Source of the DNA: Gibbula magus
Lineage: Eukaryota; Mollusca; Gastropoda; Trochida; Trochidae
Assembly: GCA_936450465.1 (NCBI GenBank)
Contig: OW388289.1
Coordinates: 74,016,593 to 74,080,592 of the forward strand
Length of the DNA: 64,000 nucleotides
Direction of reading: 5' to 3'
The notes under the pieces: model-generated
Told to the model about the DNA's origin: nothing
The model's input: the letters and a program-made list of their open reading frames with translations, nothing else
Database searches by the model: none
Part shown: one piece after another, positions 13,150 to 26,523 of the stretch
Layout of the letters: each line of letters opens with the position of its first letter
Position numbering within the stretch: the first letter of the stretch is position 1
Program-made: the position numbers and the translations under genes

Positions 13150-16100
13150 AATGCAAAATGAAAAGCTCAGTAAATCTGAAGTCGCTACTATTAGTAAAAT
13201 GTTTACAACATATATTGAGTTTATATATATATATGAAGTATCGTTTTGAACAGACGTTTCAACAGTATTCTCTTCTATAAAATATTCACTTTAATGAAAC
13301 GTTGACTCTTGAAATATTATGACTTTTTTTAAGTTGAACACTAATGTCTGGCTAAAGGCGAGTGTTTCAAATAGTTCCGGTAAGTGTAAGTGCTATTGCC
13401 CACAATACATCGGTCACCATGACTGATTATTTATTCACAACTGAGTGCAGGTTACAGCTATATAAAGATATAGAACAATTGCAATATAGCCATGCAAATG
13501 CGGTTTAAGTGATATATCAGACTTTTGTTTTGACTCTCAGAATACCCTACTGTTGAACAAGCGTCCACTCGGTATTACGTAACATGAGTATTCGGTCAAC
13601 TCATTAAGGCCGACAGGTAATTAATTACCGGTACAGTGCCTCTGACCCCTGTGTGACGAGAACGCCAATATACAGAGAGAGAGAGAAATTGTTTATTTTT
13701 GTCTCATACATACAAATGTAGTAAGATTTCGATAGAGTGACCACATTAGCACTTATATGTTTCCGATCTGTGTGCATTACACTGCAAATTCATCTCCGAT
13801 CAGATGACATTCTCGACCAGGAACTAATAGCGCTAGTTATTGAGAATGTAAATGTAACAAATGTAAATTATGTAACTTTGAGATAATGAATTTATTTTGT
13901 TACAACAGTTATAATATGCCTAAGATTATCATGTAGGAATTGCTGACTTTTAAGAGATTGACTTTGGTGACTGGAAACTATTTATTGGCTTATGTACTTA
14001 TATAATGAAGGAAACATGTTTCTAAATCCATCTTAATGTGTGACGTCTTTGCCTTTCTCATAGGTTTAACACTTTCAACTGGACATCAAAGGCTGATTGT
14101 ATCAATTATGTGCAAACCCATGGATATCACAACTAGGCTGATGGTGGTGCATTATATGTGAGACCCAAAAAATCGTCACAGCTTTGACAGTTATGAACTA
14201 GTTATAGACCTCTCATGCGTATCAGATGCATACTGAAATATTGAATAAACATCACATATCCATTATACATATTCCAAGCAAAAGACATTGAATGATTTTG
14301 ACAAATGAAGTAACAAAATTAATTTAATGCGATAATCTAATGATTTTAACGGTCTTTAAGCGTGCTGTGTATTAGAAAGTCCCTGGTCTTACATAATGTG
14401 CATGAGAGGACGTCAACCTTCACTGGCCATGGGAATTCGCTAGTTGATGTAATTACAGGTGGCGGGAATGAACATTAACTAATAATCATGTACCCACCCT
14501 CACTTAATTATTTGTGTATCTCCCACCAGACTATTAGGGGTGGCCAACATTCGTTCAAATGTTCTTATAGATCTAACGCACAGTATTATATAACATGCGA
14601 TATTAGAAAGGCAGTAATAATAATAATAACAATCATATATGATTATCGTATTGTGTTCTGTATAAATCAACACAGAAAACACATGCATAGGCTGATGGAA
14701 AAAGTTATTTAGAAGCTCCAAATGTAAGGTTGTTATGTATGATGTCATTTAAAGGTGCATCAATTGTGTTTCATACATTTTTATTTGGCTTTAATACAAA
14801 TTCACTCAGCTTGCATATTCATCCCCAGTCGCCAAACATGTCATAATTACTAGTTTCCAATAATTAAAAGTAACATCATTATGCATGTGCAGAAACTACA
14901 CGTCCTATTTACATGCACATGCAGTAGTTATATGACCTATAGAACATTATCAACCCAAATTTGTTATTTTGTCTGGTTTAAATAAGATTCCAAAACTACG
15001 TTTGACTCATTGTCAACTCCAACAGTGAAATTTTCACAGAAATATTGACATAATAAATAAAATATCTGTCAATTCTTGACAAATACCATGTTCACTTCAT
15101 CTCGGTATTGTATGATAACTTGAAAAGATAATGCTTTCAAATCATTTATTGCAATATGAATACGAAATACAAACGTGTGGCAAGCAATGTTTATGTAACT
15201 ACATGGACATTTAGATATTATCACACTTCCAACAACCGTACCAAAATATTTGAAACATAATAAATGTTGTTAACCGTTAAATATCATAAACGAAGTCATG
15301 ACATCTGCCTGTCTATTTTACTTGAATCTCAAACTTGTAGCAAACCTATTAAACTATTACCACGCTGTATTTACGCTTACATTATGTAACATTGTCAACT
15401 TAAAATTAAAAACAAAAAACATGTAAATTGTTCATTAAGCTCTCAAATAAAATTTGAAATGAACCAGTATGTATGCTGTACAGTACTATAGTATCTAATT
15501 ACCATCACTAGTCATCCTATGAGGAGCCAAGTCGCGCTCTTAACGAGCTAAATGGAATATGATATACTGGGTATACTGGGATAAGTGTGTATTGCAAAGG
15601 GGCAGTTTGTTTGGGTATTACCACAAACCAATTAAAAAATACGTATATATTCGTATTGTCGCCAATACTGTTATTTCAATCGGAGTGTTTTGACACGTGT
15701 GTAGTTGACTCAGAGATACACACACGTGGTCACTGGGATGTTCAGGAGATACGGTTCACTGACTTGATGGTTAAACACTCAGGAATTGTCTGAGATTTTA
15801 GAAAAGAGTGGTATATTCATTTTGGATTATTTTCATTTGAATGCAAACCGGATAGTATATTGTGGAAACGTCTGGTTATAAACTGACTACATATATATAA
15901 ACTTAATATATTTTTTTTTAGGGGAAGGACACTTGTGTGAAAAGGCTTTTCATACATAATACCCGTCAAAATCGTAAGATGTCTTTGATAATCCCTGTAT
16001 CGTATTGAGAAAGCGGCCGAAATTGTAAACAAATGAAATTATTAAGAACTTAATATAGACTTTTCATGTACCCCCTTCACTGCTGTCAACAGACTAACAG

Positions 16101-16620
16101 TGAGTGGGTCATCTCAATATCTAAATTGGAGAATAATTGCAAGAGTTCGAATTCATTAAAATTTGTAGGGTACTGGCGAATTTGAAAACGCCAAAAATGA
16201 GAACATTCTGAATTCATTACATCATTACATTTCTAAAAGTAAAACGTTTCGCTGATTATTGATACAAACGAATAATGAATATATGAGATCAGTGTTCATA
16301 ATATTTGCGATGTAATCCCTTGTTCAAAAGAGGCAATGAAGTATTTTGACGCTAGGAACAACTGAGCACTGCCATACATGCAAGAATGTATATACGTATG
16401 TCTGTTCTGTGCTATTCAATGATTAAAACCGCTCGAAATAGAATCAAACAAGTGAGGTAAGTAATGGACTGTTTTATTTTCTTAATTTACAACAATGGGT
16501 TAGTTGATCGAATAGACATGTTACGCAATACCACGGCACGCTCGTTACATAGACATGGTGTTCTGATACACACACATGCACAGGTCTAATATATCATATA
16601 TCTGTAACCTGCACTTGGTT
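13150..16620. other. AT-rich intergenic DNA, no gene seen
   Basis: Only short unremarkable frames. A (GA)n-flanked segment at 13672-13720 (AAATTGTTTATTTTTGTCTC) resembles the minus-strand 3' end of another LINE but is too short to call. Confidence 0.4.
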
Positions 16621-16634
16621 GTGTATAAATCATC

Positions 16635-17135
16635 AGTCTCGATGACACTGCCCACTCTACAAAACAATCAGAGAACCACTGCTTAGAACCTGTCAAGCCA
16701 AATGGAACAATTTTAATACTGCCACCGACCCGGAACGTCTATCATTTATCCTAGCAAGCCCAACTATTTTAAAAGAAAGTGCCAGAAGCTGCAAACTACT
16801 GCTGGAAAAACGTCGAAATGTATTGTTTAAAAATTGACTTATTTATAATATATTATTTTATGTCCTTTTATGCACAGTTTATATGTATACCTATATTTAT
16901 ACAAATATATGTATTATTCTATATTTAACCAAAGTTTTAGTATCTGATTTATAACCACGTTTACTCTTACATTCATACCTTTTATTTGTAGTCATTGCAT
17001 TTTTAATATGTATAGATAGTCTCATATAACCCTAGTTTTAGGGTGGCCCAGATGTATTTATATTTTATTGATATTATTTTATGTATGTGTATATATGGGG
17101 TGAGACTGAATAAACTATCTGTCTGTCTGTATTGT
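16635..17135 (+). mobile_element. LINE 3' fragment: ORF2 C-terminus, 3' UTR and CTGT tail
   Basis: An open stretch ending at about 16837 translates to the last ~45 residues of a reverse-transcriptase polyprotein of LINE type (AKWNNFNTATDPERLSF, then KLLLEKRRNVLFKN and a stop). About 260 bases of AT-rich 3' UTR follow, ending in GGTGAGACTGAATAAACTAT and a short CTGT repeat. The position of the C-terminal Cys/Arg-rich end, AATAAA-like end and tetranucleotide tail agrees with a 5'-truncated LINE insertion. It is not functional. Confidence 0.65.
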
Positions 17136-17259
17136 GGGCAACAGCGTAGTCAAAAAATCTAATACTTACTGTTTGAAACGCGCTCCTTAAGCCAGACCAT
17201 AGTGTTTTCAAAATCTTATTAAACTCAAACTTCAACATCGCCAATAAATATTTCAAAGT

Positions 17260-18345
17260 AAAACTATGTCACACTAAGTCAATCGTTTAGAAGTCAACAA
17301 TTCACTAAACTCAAAATATCTTCTCAAAGTCAATAAGTCACCACGTTAACATATAATTAAAGATAAACTTTAAGTCAACCAATAGTTCCAAAGTCAAAAT
17401 GTCATCAAACTCGATAAATCTTTTCAAAGTCAACATTTCACCAAAGTCAATATTTTATTAAAGTAAAACTTCCACAAAAGTCAACCAATATTTCCGTAGT
17501 CAACATTTCACCATCATTATAATATTTTCAAAGTCAACATTTCACCAAAGTGGCATCAATTCCAAAATCACCATTTCACCAAGCTCAATATATATAGTCA
17601 GAGTCAACATTTCAAACTTCACCAAAGTGAATAAAATGGAATAAATATGGAATTAATATTTCATGATATAAGCATACTTCACCAAAGTCAATAAATTAAC
17701 ATAACATAATCAATGTAAGTCAACAATTCGCTTAACTCAAACTATCTTTTATAAGTCAACATTTCATCAAAATCAATGTGTAATCAAAGTCAATATTTCA
17801 TAAAATTCAAAATATATTTTTCAAAGTCAACATGTAACCCAAGTTAACATTTTATCAAAGTAACACTTTCACAAATGTCAATAAATATTTCCAAAGTAAA
17901 CATTTTATAAAACATTATTTTCCCCCCAAAGTCAACATTCACAAACATTATATGTTTGCATAGTCAACATTGGCCCATGGGCGAGGTTTCGGCCATGGGA
18001 AATAAAGCCAATGGGAAATCCGGCCCATGGTCGAGGTCAACATATGTGATTAAAGTCAAGATGTAAATATATGATTTAAGTCAACATTTCACTAAATTCA
18101 AAATATCTTTTTCAAAGTCAACATGTCACCAAAGTTAACATTTTATATAAGTTAAACTTAAACTACACAACATTTCACTAAAATGAATATTTCATAAGTC
18201 AACCATTCATATAACTCAAAATATGTATTTAAATCAACAAGTCCATATTTTATCAAAGTAACACTTCCACCAAAATCAATAAATATTTTAAAAGTCAATA
18301 TTTCCAAAGTCAACATTTCACAAACATTATATGTTTGCCAAAGTC
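17260..18345 (+). repeat. Degenerate satellite, AAAGTCAACATTTCACC-type units
   Basis: About 1 kb of loosely repeated units of roughly 25-35 bp built on AAAGTCAACATTTCACC, with variants such as AAAGTCAATAAATATTTCC. Units are strongly diverged and vary in length, so this is an old array. It is interrupted by GCCCATGGGC-rich segments at about 17970-18030 and 18350-18400. Confidence 0.85.
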
Positions 18346-18575
18346 AACATTGGCCCATGGGAAATCCGCCCATGGGCCAGGTTGCCCATGGAAAAAAAAA
18401 TTTCCTTTGCATGGGGGGAGTTCACAAATACCTAAAATATGTTACTGCTAGACCCATTATTAAAAATAAGAAAATAATTTTTGTGTATCTCAAATTTTAA
18501 CAACCTCTCGCCCATGGGCCGGCCCATGGGCAGGCCCATGGGCGAACTTTCCCATGGGCATACCCATGGGCAAGG
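17970..18575. repeat. Clusters of the palindrome GCCCATGGGC
   Basis: CCCATGGG or its 10-bp extension GCCCATGGGC occurs repeatedly in three clusters: 17970-18032, 18352-18392 and 18509-18572. The last contains five copies within about 65 bases. They are GC-rich islands in AT-rich satellite DNA. Open frames through them are translations of the repeat. Confidence 0.8.
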
Positions 18576-18989
18576 GGGTCTGTATCTCACGTACGGTGCG
18601 GGGTAGAAAGTTGGAATTTTCGTCAATATCTTAGTTAAAGTATAAACATAGGTTTTTGATAGAATTTGAACTTCTCACTTATGTTATTTACGTTGGTCAA
18701 TTATGGAATCTCGGGTTTCCATAATAAAATCGGGTCGCCTTTATAGCTTCTTTGACGTTATGCCGATAAGATCAAGTGGAAATGTTCGTGAAAAGTCTTT
18801 TCACTATTTTTAATTGGGGGTCATTTTTACACTATACTAAGAACAACTAAAGCTTTATAATTTACTCAGTGTTTCCAATATGAGATACTATAATACGGAA
18901 ATGCAGATTTGACGGTTCAAATAAATAATAACCAACATAAAATTGTCCATACCTAAGTTTACATTTGTAAATCTCAAATATATATAAGT

Positions 18990-20560
18990 ACACAAAGTGA
19001 CGGACCTCTGGTGACTCATACATACCTCTAGGTGACATTCTGCAGTTTCTCCATATGTGACTATCTACCTGTCTCGACATACCTGTCTGACAGTGGCACT
19101 GACCTAGACCTGTGTAGATAACTCTGTGACTCGGCAGGTGGGTTCAGGTGATCACACCTCTTTAACTCTATCGATCTGTTCAGTGTCAACAGAACTCTCA
19201 CTAGCAAGTCATTGAGATAACCACATTTCGGGAAGGTCAACATTTAGTTTGTCACTATCAGCGCTCAGGCAGATTACTTCTAATCTGTGGCTTTATGGCG
19301 CGGGAGTTGAAATCAATAATATGATACGACGCGCTTTAGGATTTAATACGACCTCATTTTCAGGTTAATTTTGAACGAAAATGAATTGCATGCAAAGGCT
19401 CCTCTGTTGCAATTTACTCTATCTAACATTATTTTACGGACAAAATCGGAAATGGAAATCTCTGAGAATCACCCCTGGCAAAGTTCGACAAATTGATTTG
19501 AGGCCATTGATAACTCCCCTTAATAACTTCCCCTTGCAGACAGTTTTAGAAATATATTCTCTAATTAAGTAAGATCAAAAGCATTTACTCTTCAATTAAC
19601 TTGTTCATATATTTTTCATGAGACGTGAATAATCGTATAATGAAGGAGAATATTGGATCAGAAAACAGGGATGATAATGTAACTTGGATTTCTATTACAA
19701 ACCTTGTGAATGGTTACTACTCATCAGGTCAGAGGGAATAGGCAGATGATAGAGGGTTTAAAATCTTATAATGTGTGGGAAGGGATAACTTCTCAATCAT
19801 TACCTTACAACATAATTATTGCAGTTACATTAGTATACTGTTTTCAAGCACTGCATTGTCAGTACCTCCAAGACCGCTCAAACAGTTTATGATTATAAAT
19901 GCAGCAAATGAATTATAGATAAAACATCACAGTTGCTAATGTTACCATGACCTTGTAAAATAAACATGAACATATTGTTATTTGTTCTTGTGCTTTATTG
20001 ATAATGAATCGTTAATGGTCCCGGCTTGTTTCTCTGGGTGTTATATGTTACCAAACATAACAAAGCACCTGCATCTGTGTAAGCAAGGATCTTCTGAAAA
20101 CAATTGCTAACTGTAAAACTGCGTACCATTAGAGGTAGCTAAATTTGACCTATCATGCAACTTAGAATTAAAGACGTTCGAAACTGTACAAAATCGTATA
20201 AAAACAACTCCCGTAAGTTTCAGTTTTCACCTGGACTACACAACAATTTAATTGAAATAGAACACCCGCCAGTCAGTCCCTTATCTTCTTGTTGATGTCA
20301 GTATCCCGATGGAAGTAGTTGTCTGTTTTTCTGTTGTTTGCTTTATTGTCCCGATCAATCACTCAGTACATTTCCTCCCTAATTGTTCTGCCACATGAGA
20401 TCCGACCCAACAGAACATGTTGTTGCGACACTTTTTGAGCTTTGTCTTGTACTCATTTATTGCAGGCGTCCTTGAAAGGTTTCTTTCAATAAGCCTCGCT
20501 CGTTGGTTTTAAGTAATGGCCATCAATTGTCTTTATATAAGATCATCCGGAGTTAATGCT
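18990..20560 (+). repeat. Unit 1 of the tandem duplication: diverged 5' block
   Basis: This segment aligns by eye with 29.2-30.5 kb: shared landmarks include ACCTGTCTGACAG, a GGTGATC-CACCTCTTTAACT stretch, GTCAACAGAA, GGTCAACATTTAGTTT and, towards the end, AGAACACCCGCCAG / AGAACGCCCGCCAG and a CAATCACTCAGTACATTTCC stretch shared with unit 6 (58577). No gene of the 483-aa family follows it; instead there is transposon debris. It is the most diverged copy and therefore perhaps the oldest. Confidence 0.65.
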
Positions 20561-21230
20561 TTTGGTTCATACTCTATCCATGTTTTCGAATAACTGATAT
20601 CAAAATAGCACAGAAAATGTTAAATCCTTTGTCGGCTAATCAACAATATGACATTATTTGTTTTACTTGAGTTAGATGAAAGCGTGAAATACATTCTAAT
20701 TGTAGCATTCGCATTGTAGCATTCGCATACACAGTCAACGGTAGTGGTCGGAGGAACAGTGGTCATATACGTATTAGTATAAGGATTTTCATTGCTCAAG
20801 CTTCAAAGCAAATCGATATTCTTCTACGCACTATGTCTGACACGGCAAAATTTGCATTGACATGCATCCGTTTAATGCCTTTAGAAAACCTAAATGTAAT
20901 CTGTATTCTGTACAATTTTCTTTAAAAAAATTCAGAAATAGCTCCTATAAAAACTATACATGATCAAATAAAGCAGTTAGAAGACAACTAAAATAATTAT
21001 GTCATATTGATGACCTTAGGCATATGCTATACATGCTGAGTCCAAATGAATACTATACAATTCATACATTCATACTATACTATACAAAATCATTACCAGT
21101 TATAATAGACAGTTTTTGGGGGTATCATAAGAATGTTCCCGGAAAAGGGGTTAATGAAACAAATCACCATAACAAGTCAATCGGAACATCATGATCCCAC
21201 AAAACTGTTATACGTGCGTTTCCGGTGATA
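20560..21230. other. Non-coding stretch between unit 1 block and Tc1 element
   Basis: A short tandem duplication of GTAGCATTCGCAT lies at about 20703-20728 and CATAC/ATACT-rich simple sequence at about 21040-21090. No gene is seen. Confidence 0.4.
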
Positions 21231-21249
21231 ATGTTTATTTAATCTTGTC

Positions 21250-22300
21250 ATTGCACTAGCATTCGATCGCACATGTTCCCCTCAACTGCGTATAGTGAGA
21301 AAAAAAACATTTTAACACACACTTCTGAACAGCCAGTGCCAATGCCACGCCTTTCGAATGTGGAGCGTTCCATTGGTATGCTGGAGACAGGCACGTCAAT
21401 AACTGCCGTTGCAAGGACATTGCGATGCAGCCGTCATGCTGTTTATGACATACAAACTTGACTACAACAAACTGCCACCCCTTCTGATCACCCAGGACCT
21501 TGTCGATCACGCTTGTCGTCACAGGCAGAGGATCGTCAAAATGTCCTGTGTCACCTCCGTAACAGTTTTTTTTACAGCTACACGCGCCTGGAAAGAATTG
21601 TTTAGAGGTCGATTTTTGGTACAAACCATCCTAAACCTGGTTCAGGTTGCTCACCTTCATGCTCGACGACCTATGGACTATCGATAATTAATTCTGGCGG
21701 CATTTAATCGACATGAACCCCGGTATGATTTTTGGCTCGACGACACCTCCGACGGAATCAGAAAGACTGGAATCGAGTATTTTAGTGTTGTATCCAGATT
21801 TACTGATTTTTGCTAATGTCGGATCATTTGCGGATGAGAGTGTGGAGACCACGCCGTGAACATTATGGTCTATATTAGGTTCAGGAGGTAGTCAGATTTG
21901 GCGACGGAAGTATCATGGGGTTTGGGGGGCTTTCGATGGTATTTCCTGACTACAGACTACACGTTGGAACCTTACAACTGCAGGTTATAGCGATCAGGTG
22001 CTTGCCCCTTATTCCATTCATGACGTCACATGGTCCAGGTCTGCAATTCCAACATAGCAATACTCGACCACACACTGTCATCTTGAACTGGACCTTTCTA
22101 CAACACTCAGGAATCAACGTTCTTGAATGGCCCTCAAGGTCACCAGATATCAATCCCATCGAGCACATCTGGTATGCTCTTGGTTTATAGTTTCAGACAA
22201 TCAATGAGGAGGCGTTGTTTGGCAGTTGTTAATGCACAGGTTCACCATACACGCTACTTAACGTTTAACACCAACTGACCTTCCTGTGACTTGTCAGTTT
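21250..22300 (+). pseudogene. Decayed Tc1/mariner-type transposase
   Basis: Fragments of one Tc1 transposase can be read in changing frames. The start is at 21342 (MPRLSNVERSIGML, then an AVARTLRCSRHAVY helix-turn-helix). A middle part follows (DHPGPCRSRLSSQAEDRQ, then CHLRNSFF at about 21491-21575), then HVRW-type sequence, and the C-terminal RSPDINPIEHIWYALG at about 22136-22185. Tc1 transposases are about 340 aa with a DD34E triad. Here the first Asp motif, normally D-E-S-R-F, reads V-V-S-R-F (about 21785-21801). The second, normally D-N-x-R-P-H-T, reads S-N-T-R-P-H-T (about 22058-22078). Only the Glu of NPIEHIW remains. With several frameshifts as well, the protein must be inactive. Terminal inverted repeats were not found. 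Confidence 0.88.
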
Positions 22301-23440
22301 GTTTACTCCTGTTATTGGTGCGTTCTGTAACCACCATAAGCCGTTTTTGCCATTCTGATTACTCAAATTTATTCTCACCGATCATAACAAATAAATCATA
22401 ACCTCAATACCTGGTTCCTTTATTTTATATCTCATTCAAATACGATTGTGGCGTGTACTATATATAAGCAATGCTTGTATCATTGATCAGTGGTAATGAA
22501 CTCATTAATATAATGCAAGAATTATATCTATGAGAAATGGACGTTGATGTTATTCATAGCAACACGCAAAAACCAATATAGCCCTATTACATTCATGAAT
22601 TTGCGTCTTTGCAAGCAGTTATTTCTATCAAAAACCATGGAAATGCAGTGACAATGCACATTCAAACCACGACGCCCCGTTAATCAATGCTTTGATGTAC
22701 ACGAGTTTTATGATGCCTGTATAACCAGTGAATAATAAAACAGAAAAACTTCCAACATTAATTGTTGTGACTCAAACTAAACTCTAACCCTGATACACCA
22801 GACAAATATCAATGGAATACTCTACACCAGCCAAGAAACCATTCTCTGTCCACAAAGGTAACTCAAGTCAGTTCAACACAAGTTTTGTGTGTGGGAAGAG
22901 AATTCACAGATACAAATATGGTTAGTTTCCTATTTTTCTAAAATGTGCAATCTCCTTTATTTTAGTGTCACATATCAAGCGTTACCGAGGTGACGATGTT
23001 GATATTATTGCAGCTTTTAAGGCTACAGCTCATCAGCTCATGCAATAAATCATCGCTGACACAATGCGTTGGATCTGTTTCTCTTTACGCAAAAGCTCGA
23101 GGACACGTGAAATATTTTTGTTTTAAATTAAGAACTCGCCCACTCTTTCTTTCCCATATTTCAAGAAATAACCATTTCACATTTTAATGGATTGTCATAA
23201 AAAAAATGTTTGATAGAATGGTCCATTGTCTTTGTTTTTAAAAAAAATAACTGGTTATGAAGATGAATGATTTTGTTTCATGCAGTTCATATACAATACG
23301 ACTTGTACATTAAACATACTTGAGGAGATGTTTTTTAAAGCATTTTAACATGCATTTTACAGTTCTCAAGTGGTATGTTACTAAAGTATTGTTAACATTG
23401 CATTTAAAGTAACTGTACATTGAAGTATAAACTAGCAAAT
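22300..23440. other. Non-coding stretch, nothing recognised
   Basis: AT-rich sequence without a supported gene or repeat. Confidence 0.4.
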
Positions 23441-23457
23441 CTCTCAACTTCTTAAAT

Positions 23458-23755
23458 AGAGTCGGATCAAGAGGTCTAGGGTTCGAATCCCGCCAGGCCT
23501 AGGGGTACGGCAACTTTGTCTGCAGTAGAGAACTGTTCTACACGCAGTAAGGTTTGGGTGCAATGCTACACTGAATTTCATTGTAGTACCACCCATGGTT
23601 CGCTTGTTCCAGCCGTTGCTCGCAGGTTTCACCTCAATGCATAGCCACATGGCGTTGCGGGCTTTCTCCCTGCAATAATATTAGCAGCCGCGATATAAGT
23701 GAAATACTCTTGAAAGCGGCGTTAAACCCTAACTCACCTCATCTCACCTCTTAAA
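23458..23755 (+). mobile_element. tRNA-derived SINE, copy 1
   Basis: A B box (GGTTCGAATCC, 23480-23490) stands near the 5' end, followed by a conserved body (GCAGTAAGGTTTGGGTGCAA; CATTGTAGTACCACCCATGG) and a 3' part containing ATAAGTGAAATACTCTTGAA and GCGGCGTTAAACCC. The same sequence recurs on the minus strand at the right edge of the window (63745-64000). The A box is not clear, so the tRNA head is probably 5'-truncated. SINEs are moved by LINE machinery and carry no protein. Confidence 0.8.
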
Positions 23756-23759
23756 AAAG

Positions 23760-24360
23760 AGACATACTGTAATACTATTGTTTTTATCTTTATCTCCTGA
23801 ATTTAAATCTGTATATATTATCGTTAGTTTTATTTGCTTGGGATATTACTTTATATATATTCACATTTACATTGTTTTTACAACATTTGATTGCAATAAG
23901 CTCGTTTCATAATAATTGTTACTGTTATATTCCACTTGTTTCTATTTGATAATAAAGTTTAGATGTTGTTCGCTATACTTGCTTGTTGGTATTTAACCTT
24001 ATTTATCCCACTTCTAGATCCCAATTGTCAGAATCGTTTCATTTTCTTAATAGGGGCTCATAATGATGTAGAAAAGGCAAATCCAAAATTACTGATACGT
24101 TTTTGAGATATTGTTTTTTTCCATGTGGGAACATTAGGACAGTTATCGTAAAATACATTAAATTGAATAATATTTGAAATATGAACTTTTATTTGGTCAG
24201 AATGAATGCAAACATGTCAATACACAACTAGAATTGCACATACGAGTCTCATTGATGATGCATAATGATATGTGTTGTTGAAATGTTATCCATATATCAT
24301 GTTAAATGTCCGTAACACAGGAAATGTACAATTAAGTACTAACAAACAGGAATATTTTCT
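23760..24360. other. Non-coding stretch, nothing recognised
   Basis: No gene seen. CCATGTGGGAACATT at about 24121-24135 matches the terminal sequence of the small TIR element at 26.5-26.9 kb and may be a solitary end. Confidence 0.4.
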
Positions 24361-24639
24361 TGATAACAACTTATTCAATGTGAAAATACACGTTTTGGGG
24401 TATATGCTCACGTCTTCATCACATAGAATGTCAGAAGAAATATAATTACAATGTTATACATTTTTATACGAATGAAAATATTTGTGAGGAAACTAAATTA
24501 GAGAGATTAAAACTGCATACGATAATATTGCAAATCCATTCTACAGTGTTTACCAAACATGATTGAAATGAAAAATGGTATGTAGGCTTTATTGAAGAAG
24601 TGACTGGATATAAGATAAACAGCTTGGTATTTGAAATTA

Positions 24640-25290
24640 ATTTAAATTGTAGATACATTAATTACCGTTGATTGGGTGTGAAATGCAGCAGCCATGGCGA
24701 GTGAGGGTAGAAGGAGAGGGCGGATGGTGGATGGACAGTGATTCTGCTGAAACGTGTTAATTGGTAGCGGCCTCTCGGATAAGCTGCGACAGGTTTTCCA
24801 CGAATTGTTTTGGGGTACTCCTCAGATATACCTCCGACAAGGGATAGATGTTCTAGATGAGCGAGTACCAAGCACATGGTAGGAAGTGGTTTACTGCTGC
24901 TTGTCACCTTCGATTGCCAATCGCTTCTTGTATTTGGTGCCAGTTGTTTTGTTGGTTCACAAGACTTTAGTACATTCCCATGATGTTGAGATACTTGTTC
25001 TTCAGAGTGTGCTCATATAGGGCGGACTTCTGGTGAACTTTGTTCACAGAAACTTGATGTTCCTCGATCCTTGTGTTGATAGACCATATCGTTTCTCCAG
25101 TGTACACCTGTTCACAATTACATATATTTGTATAGATCATCCTCATGGATTCGGGCTTGCAGTGCCGTGTCCTCTGCTTTTTCCTTAAATCGGATCCCTC
25201 AGCCACATGATCGCCAAGATAAGCATGAACAAAGTCAACATTGATGTCATATTTTCTAGTGAAAGCACCCTTTACTAAGATTAACTGCCG
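24640..25290 (-). mobile_element. Penelope-like element fragment with GIY-YIG endonuclease remnant
   Basis: On the minus strand, 25206-24967 reads as the GIY-YIG endonuclease region of a Penelope-like element: ESMRMIYTNICNCEQVYTGE, then TRIEEHQVSVNK and KSALYEHTLK. The frame can be extended upstream to about 25276 (KYDINVDFVHAYLGDHV). Minus-strand sequence down to about 24662 stays largely open and may be the C-terminal tail. The copy lacks the reverse transcriptase and is clearly of a different subfamily from the PLE copies at 43-49 kb. It is a dead fragment. Confidence 0.72.
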
Positions 25291-25299
25291 TGCTTTAAC

Positions 25300-26515
25300 G
25301 TTGCACTAAGGTTATCTTAGTGACATACAAATCACCTAAGTGCTTTGTGAAAAGAGGCCTTACACTCCAAATCGCTATCCTGATGACTATAACCAGCATT
25401 TGGAGGAAGTACAACATTTCATACAACATACCCGCCATCTTCTTCGGCAACATCAATAGCTTGCTGGATTTTTGTGATAGTGCGACTGCGTAAACTGTAT
25501 ACAAAGGCAAATCGACGCATTTTGAATTTATAAGTGTGCATCATAATACAGTTCAAACATGTATCAGTTTTCCCATCAAAGTATAGTTCAATCATGTATT
25601 TCATCAACATTTGGGTTAATCAATATGTTTACATCTGAGGGTCAATCTGCATAATGTATTCTCTGCCTTACGTTTCTAAATGATTAAAAAGTATAAGTTT
25701 AACAATGTCTAAATTAAAAGGAAACACCATACATGCATCTTTATTATTCATTCAAAGTTATCACTTTGCGTTTAGCATTTGACAGCAATGGGCAAGTACA
25801 TTTTTTTCAAATATTTACTAATTATATTTATGATATTTGGAAATATAAATCGCACATCAGGCAAACTATTTACATATAATTAGATTGCAAAATGTGTGTC
25901 TTGCTTAAACATTGCCTGATTCACACAGAGCAAGAACCAGAAAAGATGTGTACAAAACCCTGTACAGGGTTCTTGGTATATATTTCAAAATAACACATTA
26001 CACTTGTATTAACCATGTGTCTATTTTCGATATGCTCATATAGTATATTCTTGTCCGTTTTCAGTATGGGATAACGTTGGCCGCACTCGGTCTAGCCCTC
26101 ATCTACCCAGAGGAGATAAGAATAGTGTGAGAGAACCACGCCTTGGCAAAGATACCTGACGCTATGACAACCGGTACATGTCATGTCAACTGTAAGTATT
26201 TGCACTTTATATAAATACCAATAACAGAATGTTACATTTAATCATTTAGCTTCAATACAATGGCAATATCTGCAATAATGTTCTTTTTCCTTTAGGGTCG
26301 GCACATAATATTGGCAGAAATTACTGCATCGAAGTTCAGAAACCAAAGTCATGTTTCCAGTGTGACCCACAAGGTGGAAAATAAGCAAAAGCCAGCAAGC
26401 AACCAAGAAGCAACCCCTACTAAACCAAATAACCTTGAAATAAATCATTGGACCAATATTTTGTCAGTTTTTTATTCTTTTAGTCAACTTTACCCATTTT
26501 AAATAACTTTAATTT
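25300..26515. other. Non-coding stretch; possible but unsupported exon near 26.06-26.19 kb
   Basis: A TTTTCAG acceptor-like site (about 26058-26064) and a CAACTGTAAGTATT donor-like site (about 26187-26200) enclose 125 bases, but all three frames contain stops. It cannot be an internal coding exon. The rest shows no supported feature. Confidence 0.35.
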
Positions 26516-26523
26516 TGTGATCT

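Noticed and set aside
18432..18626. Minus-strand frame with repeated PMG residues
   Set aside because: Translation of the GCCCATGGGC palindrome cluster.
26065..26190. Possible internal exon between TTTTCAG and GTAAGT
   Set aside because: All three frames contain stop codons within the 125 bases.
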